DNA of 34,125 bases from positions 1-34,125 of the forward strand of contig NZ_PSTT01000007.1 in the NCBI RefSeq assembly GCF_002931235.1. Reading direction: 5' to 3'. The position numbers were made by a program, and so were the translations under genes. Under the pieces are notes generated by a model. The model saw only the letters and a list, made by a program, of their open reading frames with translations. It ran no database searches and had not been told where the DNA came from. This DNA comes from Subtercola sp. Z020 (GTDB taxonomy: Bacteria; Actinomycetota; Actinomycetes; Actinomycetales; Microbacteriaceae). Positions 19,820-27,248 of the stretch are shown here, piece by piece (the first letter of the stretch is position 1; each line of letters begins with the position of its first letter).

Positions 19820-21922
19820 TTACGCGGAACGGGCGGCGAGGATCGCCGCCGTGCGGGCGGGCACGGTGTCGTCCTGCAGGGAGGTGGTGTCGCCCAGGGG
19901 GCGGCCGTCGACGAGGTCGCCGAGCAGGCGGCGCATGATCTTGCCCGAGCGGGTCTTCGGCAGGTCCGGCACCACCACGAGGTCGCGCGGCTTCGCGATC
20001 GGCCCGATCTGGCGTGCGACGTGGGCGCGGAGGAGGGAGCCCAGCTCGAGTTCGAGCGCCGCCCAGAACGCCGGGTCGGCGGCATCCAGAGCCGTCACCT
20101 CGCGCGAGGGGATCACGAACGCGGCGATCGCCTCGCCCGTCACCGCGTCGGAGACCCCGACCACGCCCGCCTCGCCGACGGCCGGATGCGACACCAGCGC
20201 CGACTCGATCTCGATCGTCGAGAGCCGGTGGCCGGAGACGTTGATGACGTCGTCGACCCGCCCGAGCAGCCAGATGTATCCGTCTGCGTCGTATTTCGCG
20301 CCGTCACCTGCGAAGAAGTAGCCCTGCTCGGCGTATTTCTTCCAGTACGAGTCACGAAAGCGGGCCGGGTCGCCCCAGACGCCGCGGGCCATCGACGGCC
20401 AGGTTCCGTCGATCACGAGGTAGCCGCCTTCGCCCCGCGCCACCTCGGCTCCGGCCTCGTCGACGATCAGCGCCCGGAGCCCCGGCAGGGCGAGAGTGGC
20501 GGAGCCCGGCTTCAGCACCGTGACGCCCGGCAGGGGAGCGATGATCGCCGACCCGGTCTCCGACTGCCACCACGTGTCGACGATCGGTGCACGGCCGCCG
20601 CCGATGTGTTCGTGGAACCACACCCACGCCTCGGGGTTGATCGCCTCGCCCACCGTGCCCAGCAGGCGCAGCGATGAGAGGTCGAAGTGGGGAGGCAGGC
20701 CATCCGGGAACCAGGTCATGAAGGTGCGGATGAGCGTCGGCGCCGTGTAGTAGGTCGTCACGCCGTAGCGCTCGATGATCTCGAAGTGCCGGCCGGTGTG
20801 CGGTGTGTTCGGCGTGCCCTCGTAGATGACGCTCGTCGCGCCGTTCGAGAACGGGCCGTAGAGCACGTAGGTGTGGGCGGTCACCCAGGCGAGGTCGGCG
20901 GTGCACCAGTACACGTCGTCGGGCTTGGCGTCGAAGATCGCGGCGTGGCTCCAGCTGGCCTGGGTGAGGTAGCCGCCGCTGGTGTGCACGACGCCTTTCG
21001 GCCGGCCGGTGGTTCCGCTGGTGTAGATGATGAACAGTGGATGCTCGGAGTCGAAGTACTTCGCCTCGTGCGTGTCGGCGACGCCGGCGATCGCGTCGTG
21101 GAACCAGACGTCACGCCCCGGCGTCCACGGGATGTCGGGGGTCAGCTCGCCGGTGCGGCGCACGACGAGGACGTGCTCGACGGTGCTGGCGGGGCCGCTC
21201 ACGGCGGCGTCGGCGTTCGCCTTGACGGCCACCGCCTGGCCGCGCCGGAACTGCCCATCGCTCGTGACCAGCAGTTTCGCCCCGGTGTCTTCGACCCGGA
21301 ACTTCAGCGCTTCGGCCGAGAACCCGCCGAACACGAGCGAGTGGATCGCGCCGATGCGCGCGATGGCGAGCGTGATCACGATGGTCTCGGGGATGACCGG
21401 CAGGTACACGACCACCCGGTCGCCGGCGACGATGCCGAGCGCCTCGAGGGCGTTGGTGGCCTGCGCGACGCGGCGCTGCAGCTCGGCGTAGGTGATCTGC
21501 TCCCGATCGCCAGGTTCTCCCTCGAACGTGATGGCGATCGTGTCGCCGCGCCCCGCCTCGACATGGCGGTCGACGCAGTTGACGGCGACGTTCAGGCGAC
21601 CGCCGACGAACCACTCGGCGTGGGGGATGCTGAGCAGCGGTCGCCCGTCGTCGTCGAGCCCGGTGAAGCCGGGGTCGGCCGGGTCGGCGCCCACCTGGGC
21701 GGCGGCCTCCTCGCGGCTGAGCGGGATGGCGGGCTCCCAGACGTGGGCGGTGTGCCAGCGCTCGGCCCAGTCGAGGCGGTCGGCCTGCCGCTCCCAGTAG
21801 GCCACGGGGTCGGCGGCTGCGCGCTCATACTCACCGGCATCGACGTTGGCCGCGGCCCGGAAGGCGGCGCTCGGCGGGTAGACGCGGTTCTCGCTCAGCA
21901 GGTTCTCGATGGTGGCAGGCAC
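19820..21922 (-). CDS. acs: Acetyl-CoA synthetase (AMP-forming)
   Basis: The enzyme activates acetate with ATP and CoA to acetyl-CoA. The 700-residue ANL-superfamily protein has the AMP-binding P-loop YTSGTTGRPKGVVH (300-313), the WWQSETG motif near 451 that positions the adenylate, YFFAGDGAKYDADGYIWLLGR (about 535-555), and the hinge and catalytic lysine region TRSGKIMRRLL with Lys661, equivalent to E. coli Acs Lys609, the residue controlled by reversible acetylation. It is slightly longer than the 650 typical of Acs. The start is GTG 21922, seven bases after a -10-like TAGCGT; an open frame upstream of it is antisense to nothing conserved and was not used. It is transcribed alone, with the GH8 gene downstream. 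Confidence 0.95.
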   Translation of the reverse strand: MPATIENLLSENRVYPPSAAFRAAANVDAGEYERAAADPVAYWERQADRLDWAERWHTAHVWEPAIPLSREEAAAQVGADPADPGFTGLDDDGRPLLSIPHAEWFVGGRLNVAVNCVDRHVEAGRGDTIAITFEGEPGDREQITYAELQRRVAQATNALEALGIVAGDRVVVYLPVIPETIVITLAIARIGAIHSLVFGGFSAEALKFRVEDTGAKLLVTSDGQFRRGQAVAVKANADAAVSGPASTVEHVLVVRRTGELTPDIPWTPGRDVWFHDAIAGVADTHEAKYFDSEHPLFIIYTSGTTGRPKGVVHTSGGYLTQASWSHAAIFDAKPDDVYWCTADLAWVTAHTYVLYGPFSNGATSVIYEGTPNTPHTGRHFEIIERYGVTTYYTAPTLIRTFMTWFPDGLPPHFDLSSLRLLGTVGEAINPEAWVWFHEHIGGGRAPIVDTWWQSETGSAIIAPLPGVTVLKPGSATLALPGLRALIVDEAGAEVARGEGGYLVIDGTWPSMARGVWGDPARFRDSYWKKYAEQGYFFAGDGAKYDADGYIWLLGRVDDVINVSGHRLSTIEIESALVSHPAVGEAGVVGVSDAVTGEAIAAFVIPSREVTALDAADPAFWAALELELGSLLRAHVARQIGPIAKPRDLVVVPDLPKTRSGKIMRRLLGDLVDGRPLGDTTSLQDDTVPARTAAILAARSA

Positions 21923-21935
21923 CCGCCTCACGCTA
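21920..21935 (-). promoter_or_regulatory. Predicted -10 box and leaderless start of acs
   Basis: Minus-strand TAGCGT (21935-21930), seven bases, then GTG (21922-21920). No other start candidate with a ribosome site is nearby. Confidence 0.45.
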
Positions 21936-22032
21936 CCGGCTGCCGCGCGGCGGCCTTCGCTGCGGCGTAACGGCCGGTAACGGGGCGCTCCGGGCGCCCT
22001 CCGCGAGCCGCGGGCGCCCGGAATGCGGCGCG

Positions 22033-22629
22033 CTACGCCGTGACGACGATCTCGTCGAGCGACTTGCGCGTGCGCGGCGCGAGCTCGCGGGCGCGGGTCT
22101 TCTCGTCGGCCAGGTTCTCGGCCGGGGCGACCACGCCGAGCGCCGTCACCGTGACGGGCTCCCAGCGCTCGCCGAGGTCGAACGCGGCGCGCAGCCCCTC
22201 GACCTCGATGCCGCCCATCTGGTGCACGTGCAGCCCATCGGCGTGCGCCTGCACGGTGAGGTTCGCCACCGCCTGGCCGAGGTCGTACATGCCCCAGCGG
22301 CGCGGCTTGCCCTCGCTGTCGACGACCTCTGCGACGTTGACGATCAGCACGCTGGCGTTCGGGGTCCAGACGCGGTTGAAGCCCATTAGGTTCTCGGTGA
22401 TCAGGTCGAACATCGGGGTTCCGCGGCGGGCGACGATGAACTTCCACGGCTGGGTGTTCGCCGCGGAGGCCGACCAGCGGGCCGCCTCCAGCGCGCTCGT
22501 GAGGGCGGTCTCGCTCACCTCGGCGGTCTCGTCGAACGAGCGCGGGCTCCAACGCTCGGCGAGCACGTCGAGGATCGGGCTGCTCGTGTCGGCGGTGCGC
22601 ACGGGCGAAGTGGTGTCTGTGAGGGTCAC
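22033..22629 (-). CDS. Nitroreductase-family flavoprotein
   Basis: This 198-residue FMN-dependent oxidoreductase of the nitroreductase superfamily reduces nitro compounds, quinones or similar acceptors with NAD(P)H. Family marks are the N-terminal RWSPRSFDE that binds FMN phosphate, the helix ending WSASAANTQPWKFIV (about 52-66), a middle helix QAVANLTVQAHADGLHVHQMGG near 118-139, and the ALGVVAP strand. The physiological acceptor is unknown. The GTG at 22629 has AGGAG seven bases upstream (minus strand), which sets the start. It follows the threonine aldolase gene on the same strand after a 106-base gap that contains GGGTT-TTGC-AACCC (22681-22694). Confidence 0.88.
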   Translation of the reverse strand: MTLTDTTSPVRTADTSSPILDVLAERWSPRSFDETAEVSETALTSALEAARWSASAANTQPWKFIVARRGTPMFDLITENLMGFNRVWTPNASVLIVNVAEVVDSEGKPRRWGMYDLGQAVANLTVQAHADGLHVHQMGGIEVEGLRAAFDLGERWEPVTVTALGVVAPAENLADEKTRARELAPRTRKSLDEIVVTA

Positions 22630-22680
22630 GGGGTGCTCCTGGTGTCGTCGGATCGAGAAGTCAGGGCGCCGTTGTCCTTC

Positions 22681-22694
22681 GGGTTTTGCAACCC
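22681..22694. promoter_or_regulatory. Short palindrome upstream of the nitroreductase gene
   Basis: GGGTT and AACCC flank TTGC in the gap between ltaE and the nitroreductase gene. The position, about 50 bases before the start codon, would suit an operator. The match is short and could be chance. Confidence 0.25.
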
Positions 22695-22735
22695 ACCGTA
22701 CCCCGCCACTATTCCATGCGTTCGTATATTTCTGC

Positions 22736-23806
22736 TCAGGATGCCGCGGGCAGCAGCCCGGCGAGGGCCGCCGCGAACGCATCAACGTCGGCCTCTGTCG
22801 TGTCGAACGAGCACATCCACCGCACTTCGCCGGTCGCGTTGTCCCAGTCGTAGAACCGGAACACCTCACGTAGCCGGTCGGCCACGCCCGGCGGCAGAAT
22901 GGCGAACACCGCGTTCGCGGCGACCGGACGCGTCAGGGTGACCCCCGGCATCCCGCTCACGGCGTCGGAGAGGCGTGCCGCCATCGCATTCGCGTGCGAG
23001 GCCGACTCGAGCCAGAGCCCCGACTCGAGCAGCGCGACGAGCTGGGCGGAGACGAACCGCATCTTGCTCGCGAGCTGCATGTTCATCTTGCGGAGATAGA
23101 CGAGGCCCTCGGATGCCGCGGGGCTCAGCACAACGATGCACTCGCCGTAGAGCAGGCCGTTCTTGGTGCCGCCGTACGAGAGCACGTCGACCCCGGCATC
23201 CGTCGTGAAGTCGCGGAGCGGAACCCCGAGAGCGGCGGCTGCGTTCGAGAGGCGCGCGCCGTCCATGTGCAGCAGCATGCCGCGGGAGTGGGCGTGCTCG
23301 GCGATCGCCCGCACCTCCTCGACCGAGTAGAGCGTGCCGAGCTCGGTCGTCTGCGTGATCGAGACGACCAGCGGCTGCGCCCGGTGCTCGTCGCCCCAGC
23401 CCCAGGCCTCGCGGTCGATCAGTTCGGGGGTCAGTTTGCCGTCGGGCGTCTCGACCGTGAGCAGCTTGAGGCCTGCGACCCGCTCGGGCGCACCGTTCTC
23501 GTCGGTGTTGATGTGCGCGGTCTGGGCGCAGACGATGGCGCCCCAGCGCGGCAGCATCGACTGCAGGCTGAGCACGTTGGCACCGGTTCCGTTGAAGACG
23601 GGGAACGCCTCGGCGGCCTCGCCGAAGTGCGCCTTCATGACCTGCTGCAGGCGCGCGGTGTAGACGTCTTCCCCGTACGCGATCTGGTGCCCCTCGTTGG
23701 CGGCGGCGATCGCGTCGAGCAGCAGCGGGTGCACGCCGGCGTAGTTGTCGGAGGCGAAGCCGCGGCGGGCGGGGTCGTGCAGGCGCAGGGCCGGGTCGAA
23801 GTTCAT
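22736..23806 (-). CDS. ltaE: Low-specificity L-threonine aldolase (PLP-dependent)
   Basis: The enzyme cleaves L-threonine or L-allo-threonine to glycine and acetaldehyde. The 356-residue fold-type I protein has the beta-eliminating-lyase family signatures: FASDNYAGVHP at the N-terminus, FNGTGANVLSL near 71-81 that binds PLP phosphate, His98 (stacks on PLP), HMDGARLSNAAAALG near 180-194 with the PLP-ring Asp182, and SYGGTKNGLL with the Schiff-base Lys215. Length is normal. ATG 23806 is preceded by GGAGA six bases upstream; a GTG at 23827 would place that site inside the coding region. It is divergent from a small membrane-protein gene. Confidence 0.9.
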   Translation of the reverse strand: MNFDPALRLHDPARRGFASDNYAGVHPLLLDAIAAANEGHQIAYGEDVYTARLQQVMKAHFGEAAEAFPVFNGTGANVLSLQSMLPRWGAIVCAQTAHINTDENGAPERVAGLKLLTVETPDGKLTPELIDREAWGWGDEHRAQPLVVSITQTTELGTLYSVEEVRAIAEHAHSRGMLLHMDGARLSNAAAALGVPLRDFTTDAGVDVLSYGGTKNGLLYGECIVVLSPAASEGLVYLRKMNMQLASKMRFVSAQLVALLESGLWLESASHANAMAARLSDAVSGMPGVTLTRPVAANAVFAILPPGVADRLREVFRFYDWDNATGEVRWMCSFDTTEADVDAFAAALAGLLPAAS

Positions 23807-23911
23807 CACGTCTCCAGTTTCTCGCACTGCGGGCAGTGCTGGTGTCGTTCGGGCGTCGGGTGGGGCATAGTCGAGGGAGCAGGGTGCCGCCGGGGCCCGG
23901 GGGGCGGAGTC

Positions 23912-24082
23912 ATGCAGAGCGTCAAGACGGTCGTGTTCATGGTTCTGTCACTGGTCGTGCTGGCGGCGATCGCGCTGGTGATCTACCTCGTGGTCGCCCA
24001 GGTGATACCGGGGGCGACGTTCAGCCCCGACGGGCCGCCCCGCGACATCCCGGCGCTGCCGCTGTCGACGACGGGCGGCTGA
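23912..24082 (+). CDS. Small single-span membrane protein
   Basis: This 56-residue reading frame begins at ATG 23912, with GGCGGAG four bases upstream. One long hydrophobic helix (about 6-31) is preceded by Lys5 and followed by a short Pro-rich tail, GATFSPDGPPRDIPALP, likely outside the membrane. No family is recognised. The site, hydrophobic span and ribosome binding sequence support a real gene; the frame is also open upstream, but that part is antisense to ltaE. It stands alone between divergent ltaE and convergent DUF6421. Confidence 0.55.
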   Translation: MQSVKTVVFMVLSLVVLAAIALVIYLVVAQVIPGATFSPDGPPRDIPALPLSTTGG

Positions 24083-24170
24083 CGGGCGCTCGGGCCGCCG
24101 ACCAGGTCGAGCCGTTCGGCCCGCTCGGCCTGCGGATGCCGTGGCGGCGGCCCGGGCATCCGCGAGCCGT

Positions 24171-25655
24171 TCAGGCCAGCGCCGCCTGGCCGGTGATGCC
24201 CTTCGTCGACTCGATCACGCCGCCCATCTTCTTGGCGAGCGCCTCGTAGAACATCGACAGCGGGAACTCGTCGGGCAGCACCTCGTCGGTGAGGCCGCGC
24301 GGCGGCCCGTCGAGCGGCAGCGCGTCGGGGCCCTTCGCCCACACCGAAGCGGGGTTCGGGGTGAGCGTCTCGGAGACGAGGGCGTAGGCGGCGAGCCAGT
24401 GCGCCGTCTTCGGGCGGTCGATCGAGCGCCAGTAGAGGTCGTCGATCGATTCGCCGAGGGCGATGACGGCGTCGGCGACATGCGGCCAGTCGATACTGAG
24501 GCGCGTGTCGGTCCAGTGCAGCACGCGCCGCTGGTGCAGCCAGGCGAACAGCAGTTGGCCGCCGAGACCATCGTAGTTGCGCACCCGGCTGCCGGTGATG
24601 GCGAACCGGAAGATGCGGTCGAAGATGATCGCGTACTGCACGCGCTTCGCGGTCTCGACGGTGTACGGCGAGTAGAGGCCCTCGCGCTCGATGCGCACCG
24701 CCTCACGGAACGCGGTCAGGTCGCAGCGCAGCTCCTCCAGCGAGTACAGGAAGAACGGCATGCGCTGCTTGATCATGAACGGATCGAACGGCAGGTCGCC
24801 GCGCATGTGGGTGCGGTCGTGGATGAGATCCCACATCACGAAGGTCTCTTCTGCCAGGTGCTGGTCTCCCAGCAGCTCGCGGGCGTCGGCGGGCAGCTCG
24901 AGTCGCGTGGTCTCGGCGGCTGCCGTCACGACGAGCCGGAACCGCGCGGCCTCGCGGTCGGCGAAGATCGCCCCCCAGGTGAAGGTCGGAACGGTGCGCA
25001 TCGCGATCGTCTCGGGGAACAGCACGGCCGAGTTCGTGTCGTAGCCGGCGGTGAAATCGACGAAACGGATGGGCACGAACAGGGAGTTCGAGTACTCGGC
25101 GCCCTCGAGCTGCGCGACGAAGTCGGGCCAGACCACCTCCACGGCGACGGCTTCGAAGAGCCGGTCTGTGCTGCCGTTCTGCGTGTACATCGGGAAGACG
25201 ACGATGTGCTGCAGCCCGTCGACGCGGTGCTGCTGCGGCTGGAAGGTGTTCAGTGAGTCCAGAAAGTCGGGCACGCCGAAGTCGCCCTCTGCCCAGCGCT
25301 CGAAGTCGACGGCGTCGGCTTCGAGGTACGCGGCATCGTGCGGGAAGTGCGGCACGAGCATCCGGAGCTCGCGGGTGACGGTGCGCACGAGGTCGCCGAG
25401 TGCGGCGCGGTCGGCGAGCGGATCGGCCGACCCGTCGGTCAGCTGGTGGCTCTGGATGCTCGACACCGCGTCGCGGAGGGCGACCCAGTGCGGGAGGGCG
25501 GCCGCGGGCAGGGCTGCGCCCGCGGGGCCGGTGGCGGCGGGTGCGGTGCCGGCGGCGCTTGCCGGGGCGACTGCACTTCGGAGGTCTTCGACGACCTCCG
25601 GCTCGCCGATGACGGCGTCACGGGCCAGTGCGCTTTCGAGCGTGGGCTTGGACAT
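24171..25655 (-). CDS. DUF6421-family protein of unknown function
   Basis: This 494-residue protein is of a family widespread in actinobacteria with no known role. The first 55 residues are an Ala-rich linker. Conserved blocks are PHDAAYLEADAVDFERWAEGDFGVPDFLDSL (105-135), DGLQHIVVFPMYTQNG (146-161), FTAGYDTNSAVLFPET (201-216), and the central HDRTHMRGDLPFDPFMIKQR (279-298) followed by EELRCDLTAF (307-316), then RVRNYDGLGGQLLF. His279, His283, Glu307/308 and Asp312 could be metal ligands; this is a guess from spacing. No signal peptide or membrane helix is seen, so it is probably cytoplasmic. The ATG has GGAGG five to six bases upstream. It is transcribed alone. Confidence 0.8.
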   Translation of the reverse strand: MSKPTLESALARDAVIGEPEVVEDLRSAVAPASAAGTAPAATGPAGAALPAAALPHWVALRDAVSSIQSHQLTDGSADPLADRAALGDLVRTVTRELRMLVPHFPHDAAYLEADAVDFERWAEGDFGVPDFLDSLNTFQPQQHRVDGLQHIVVFPMYTQNGSTDRLFEAVAVEVVWPDFVAQLEGAEYSNSLFVPIRFVDFTAGYDTNSAVLFPETIAMRTVPTFTWGAIFADREAARFRLVVTAAAETTRLELPADARELLGDQHLAEETFVMWDLIHDRTHMRGDLPFDPFMIKQRMPFFLYSLEELRCDLTAFREAVRIEREGLYSPYTVETAKRVQYAIIFDRIFRFAITGSRVRNYDGLGGQLLFAWLHQRRVLHWTDTRLSIDWPHVADAVIALGESIDDLYWRSIDRPKTAHWLAAYALVSETLTPNPASVWAKGPDALPLDGPPRGLTDEVLPDEFPLSMFYEALAKKMGGVIESTKGITGQAALA

Positions 25656-25845
25656 GAGAACCTCCGTTCGCAGATGCTGCAGTGCCGGGTGTGGCTTTCT
25701 CGAGCCGGCTGGCTCAGCAGCGAGCCTAAGAGGATCTCGGCCGCGCTTTCCGCAGCTGGCAGCCGCTATCGCGCGCCTAACGCCCCTCCGCGCTCATTCC
25801 TTGCGCGACCCCCACCGGCCGCGGCCGCCGCTCGACGCGGCCGGG
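25656..25845. other. Gap upstream of the DUF6421 gene
   Basis: The 190 bases hold the ribosome site of the DUF6421 gene and a short hairpin, GGCTC-AGCAGC-GAGCC, at about 25711-25726, on whose edge a minus-strand TAGGCT could be a -10 box. No -35 was found, and nothing else is recognised. Confidence 0.3.
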
Positions 25846-26286
25846 TCAGCGGGTCTGGCCGACGAGGAGCGAGACGCGGAGGCCGTGCCGCGTCTTCACG
25901 ATGGCGGCCGGAATGCGGGTCGAGCGCCCGCGCTCCTCCAGCCGCGTCAGGGTGTCGAGCGCTACGGCCTCGAGCCCGCGCGGGATGTAGCCCACGATCG
26001 GCGTCATGCGCGAATCGACGAAGAAGCGCACCGCGACGGGCGCATCCGTTCGTTCCTCCTCGATCGTGCGCCGCCCGATGAACACCTGCAGTTCGCCGAG
26101 ACCACGGCCCTCGACGTCGGCGATCGTCTCCTGGAACGGATCGCTGCCGGCGAGTTGGATGCTCACCCGCGCGTTCTTCGGGCGCATCCCGTAGTCGTAG
26201 TCGCTGAGCTTGCCCGATCCGACGTCCTTCCGGCCGAAGACAGGCTCCGCGGCCGCACCGGCGCCGGCCTGCGTGCCGCTGCTCAC
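25846..26286 (-). CDS. Conserved hypothetical protein, possible HIRAN-like fold
   Basis: This 146-residue protein begins at GTG 26286, which overlaps the stop of the preceding gene by four bases (GTGA). The C-terminal half, including RFFVDSRMTPIVGYIPRGLEA and a closing VKTRHGLRVSLLVG strand, resembles the VGY-P-R core of HIRAN domains, which bind 3' DNA ends; the similarity is by eye and weak. Residues 35-95 contain YDYGMRPKNARVSIQLAGSDPFQ. No membrane segment or signal peptide is present. Function is not assigned. It is the last gene of a three-gene minus-strand run (YdeI-like, NTF2-like, this one). Confidence 0.65.
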   Translation of the reverse strand: MSSGTQAGAGAAAEPVFGRKDVGSGKLSDYDYGMRPKNARVSIQLAGSDPFQETIADVEGRGLGELQVFIGRRTIEEERTDAPVAVRFFVDSRMTPIVGYIPRGLEAVALDTLTRLEERGRSTRIPAAIVKTRHGLRVSLLVGQTR

Positions 26287-26684
26287 TCGCCGGCCCCCTC
26301 GGGGTGTTCCATCCACCACTCGGTGAACTCCCGCGCACGGCCGTCGGGCGCAAGGCGGATCAGCCAGAGGTTGCTGTAGGTGGGGCCGTCGGCGTACGAG
26401 GTCGTCGCCTGCACCAGTGCGAGGTCGTCGGGAAAGTAGGGGTCGGGCGCCCGCAGCACCTGCCAGGCGAACGTCGTCGACTCGGGCGCATCCTGCGCCT
26501 CGAGCCAGCCCTCGACGATCTCGTCGTACCCGTGCCAGGGCGGCGAGAAGGGTTCGGTCCGGTAGTCGGCGTCGGGGGTGAAGAGGGCGCGGATGTCGTC
26601 GGGGTCGTTCGTGTTCCAGGCGGTGCGGTAGCGCGCGATCCATTCGGCGAGACCGGATGATCGGGGTTCGGTTGCGTCGCTCAC
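26283..26684 (-). CDS. NTF2-like/SnoaL-like protein
   Basis: The 133-residue protein has the single-domain cone-shaped fold signature of NTF2-like proteins: WIARYRTAWNTNDPDDIRALFTPDADYRTEP at the start, then GYDEIVEGWLE, and beta strands ending in FTEWWMEHP. Many such proteins bind small hydrophobic ligands or act as cyclases or isomerases; none can be assigned here. The GTG start at 26684 lies four bases after the stop of the YdeI-like gene, and its own stop overlaps the next start, so the three genes are probably co-transcribed. Confidence 0.75.
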   Translation of the reverse strand: MSDATEPRSSGLAEWIARYRTAWNTNDPDDIRALFTPDADYRTEPFSPPWHGYDEIVEGWLEAQDAPESTTFAWQVLRAPDPYFPDDLALVQATTSYADGPTYSNLWLIRLAPDGRAREFTEWWMEHPEGAGE

Positions 26685-26688
26685 CGTT

Positions 26689-27135
26689 CTACAGCTTTCC
26701 GTTCAACAGGTTCTCGATGGCCTTCTCAAGGCGTCGCTGCCGGGTCTCCGGGGTCTTCGCATCGTCGAGCGGAAGCGTGAAGCGGCGCTTGTTGCTGTAG
26801 GAGAGGGAGTCGAAGAAGGTGCGGGCGGCGGGGGTCGCGTCGAGCGCGGCGGCCAGATCGTCGGGCACGACCACCTCGCGGGGCTGGTCGTCGAGCACGA
26901 TGTCGACCTCGAAGTCGTCGCCGGGGGCGATGCCCGAGCCCTTCCTGACCTCGGCGCTCACGGGCAGCATGATCTCGCCGCGGTAGGGCGTCACGGTGCT
27001 GCGATAGGTGTAACCGTTGATCGTGACGGCGACGGCGTGTTTCTTCGCGGTGCCGAGTGCCTCGTAGACATCGGTGGGCACGACGATGCCGGTGGCTGTC
27101 TTGCCGCTCTGCAGGAGGCTCGCCTGGAATCTCAT
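26689..27135 (-). CDS. YdeI/OmdA-like protein with DUF1905 domain
   Basis: The 148-residue protein has an N-terminal DUF1905 beta domain (about 1-85: FQASLLQSGKTATGIVVPTDV, then VTINGYTYRSTV and GEIMLPVSAEVRK) and a C-terminal OmdA/YdeI helix pair ending in YSNKRRFTLPLDDAKTPETRQRRLEKAIENL. Homologues carry the label bacteriocin-protection protein on weak evidence; the real role is unclear. Its ATG is six bases after a -10-like CATACT, so the first gene of this run may be leaderless. Divergent from the acyltransferase. Confidence 0.8.
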   Translation of the reverse strand: MRFQASLLQSGKTATGIVVPTDVYEALGTAKKHAVAVTINGYTYRSTVTPYRGEIMLPVSAEVRKGSGIAPGDDFEVDIVLDDQPREVVVPDDLAAALDATPAARTFFDSLSYSNKRRFTLPLDDAKTPETRQRRLEKAIENLLNGKL

Positions 27136-27147
27136 AGAAGGAGTATG
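27133..27147 (-). promoter_or_regulatory. Predicted -10 box of the YdeI-like operon
   Basis: Minus-strand CATACT (27147-27142), six bases, then ATG (27135-27133). It matches TATAAT at four of six positions, weaker than the other examples here. Confidence 0.35.
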
Positions 27148-27231
27148 CCGCCTCCTCTCCTCCACAGCCAGCGAGTGCTGCGAAGTCATCCACCGTCGCG
27201 GTGGCGGAGCGTTCGTGCAGAAGGCGCAAAG

Positions 27232-27248
27232 TAGCATGGGGCCATATG
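27232..27248 (+). promoter_or_regulatory. Predicted -10 box and near-leaderless start of the acyltransferase gene
   Basis: TAGCAT (27232-27237), eight bases, then ATG (27246-27248), with no Shine-Dalgarno sequence between. This fixes the start at 27246 rather than at an upstream in-frame codon at 27201. Confidence 0.4.

Noticed and set aside
26689-27135. Calling the YdeI/OmdA-like gene a bacteriocin-immunity system
   Set aside because: The database-style label rests on weak evidence from one family member, and no bacteriocin gene is nearby.
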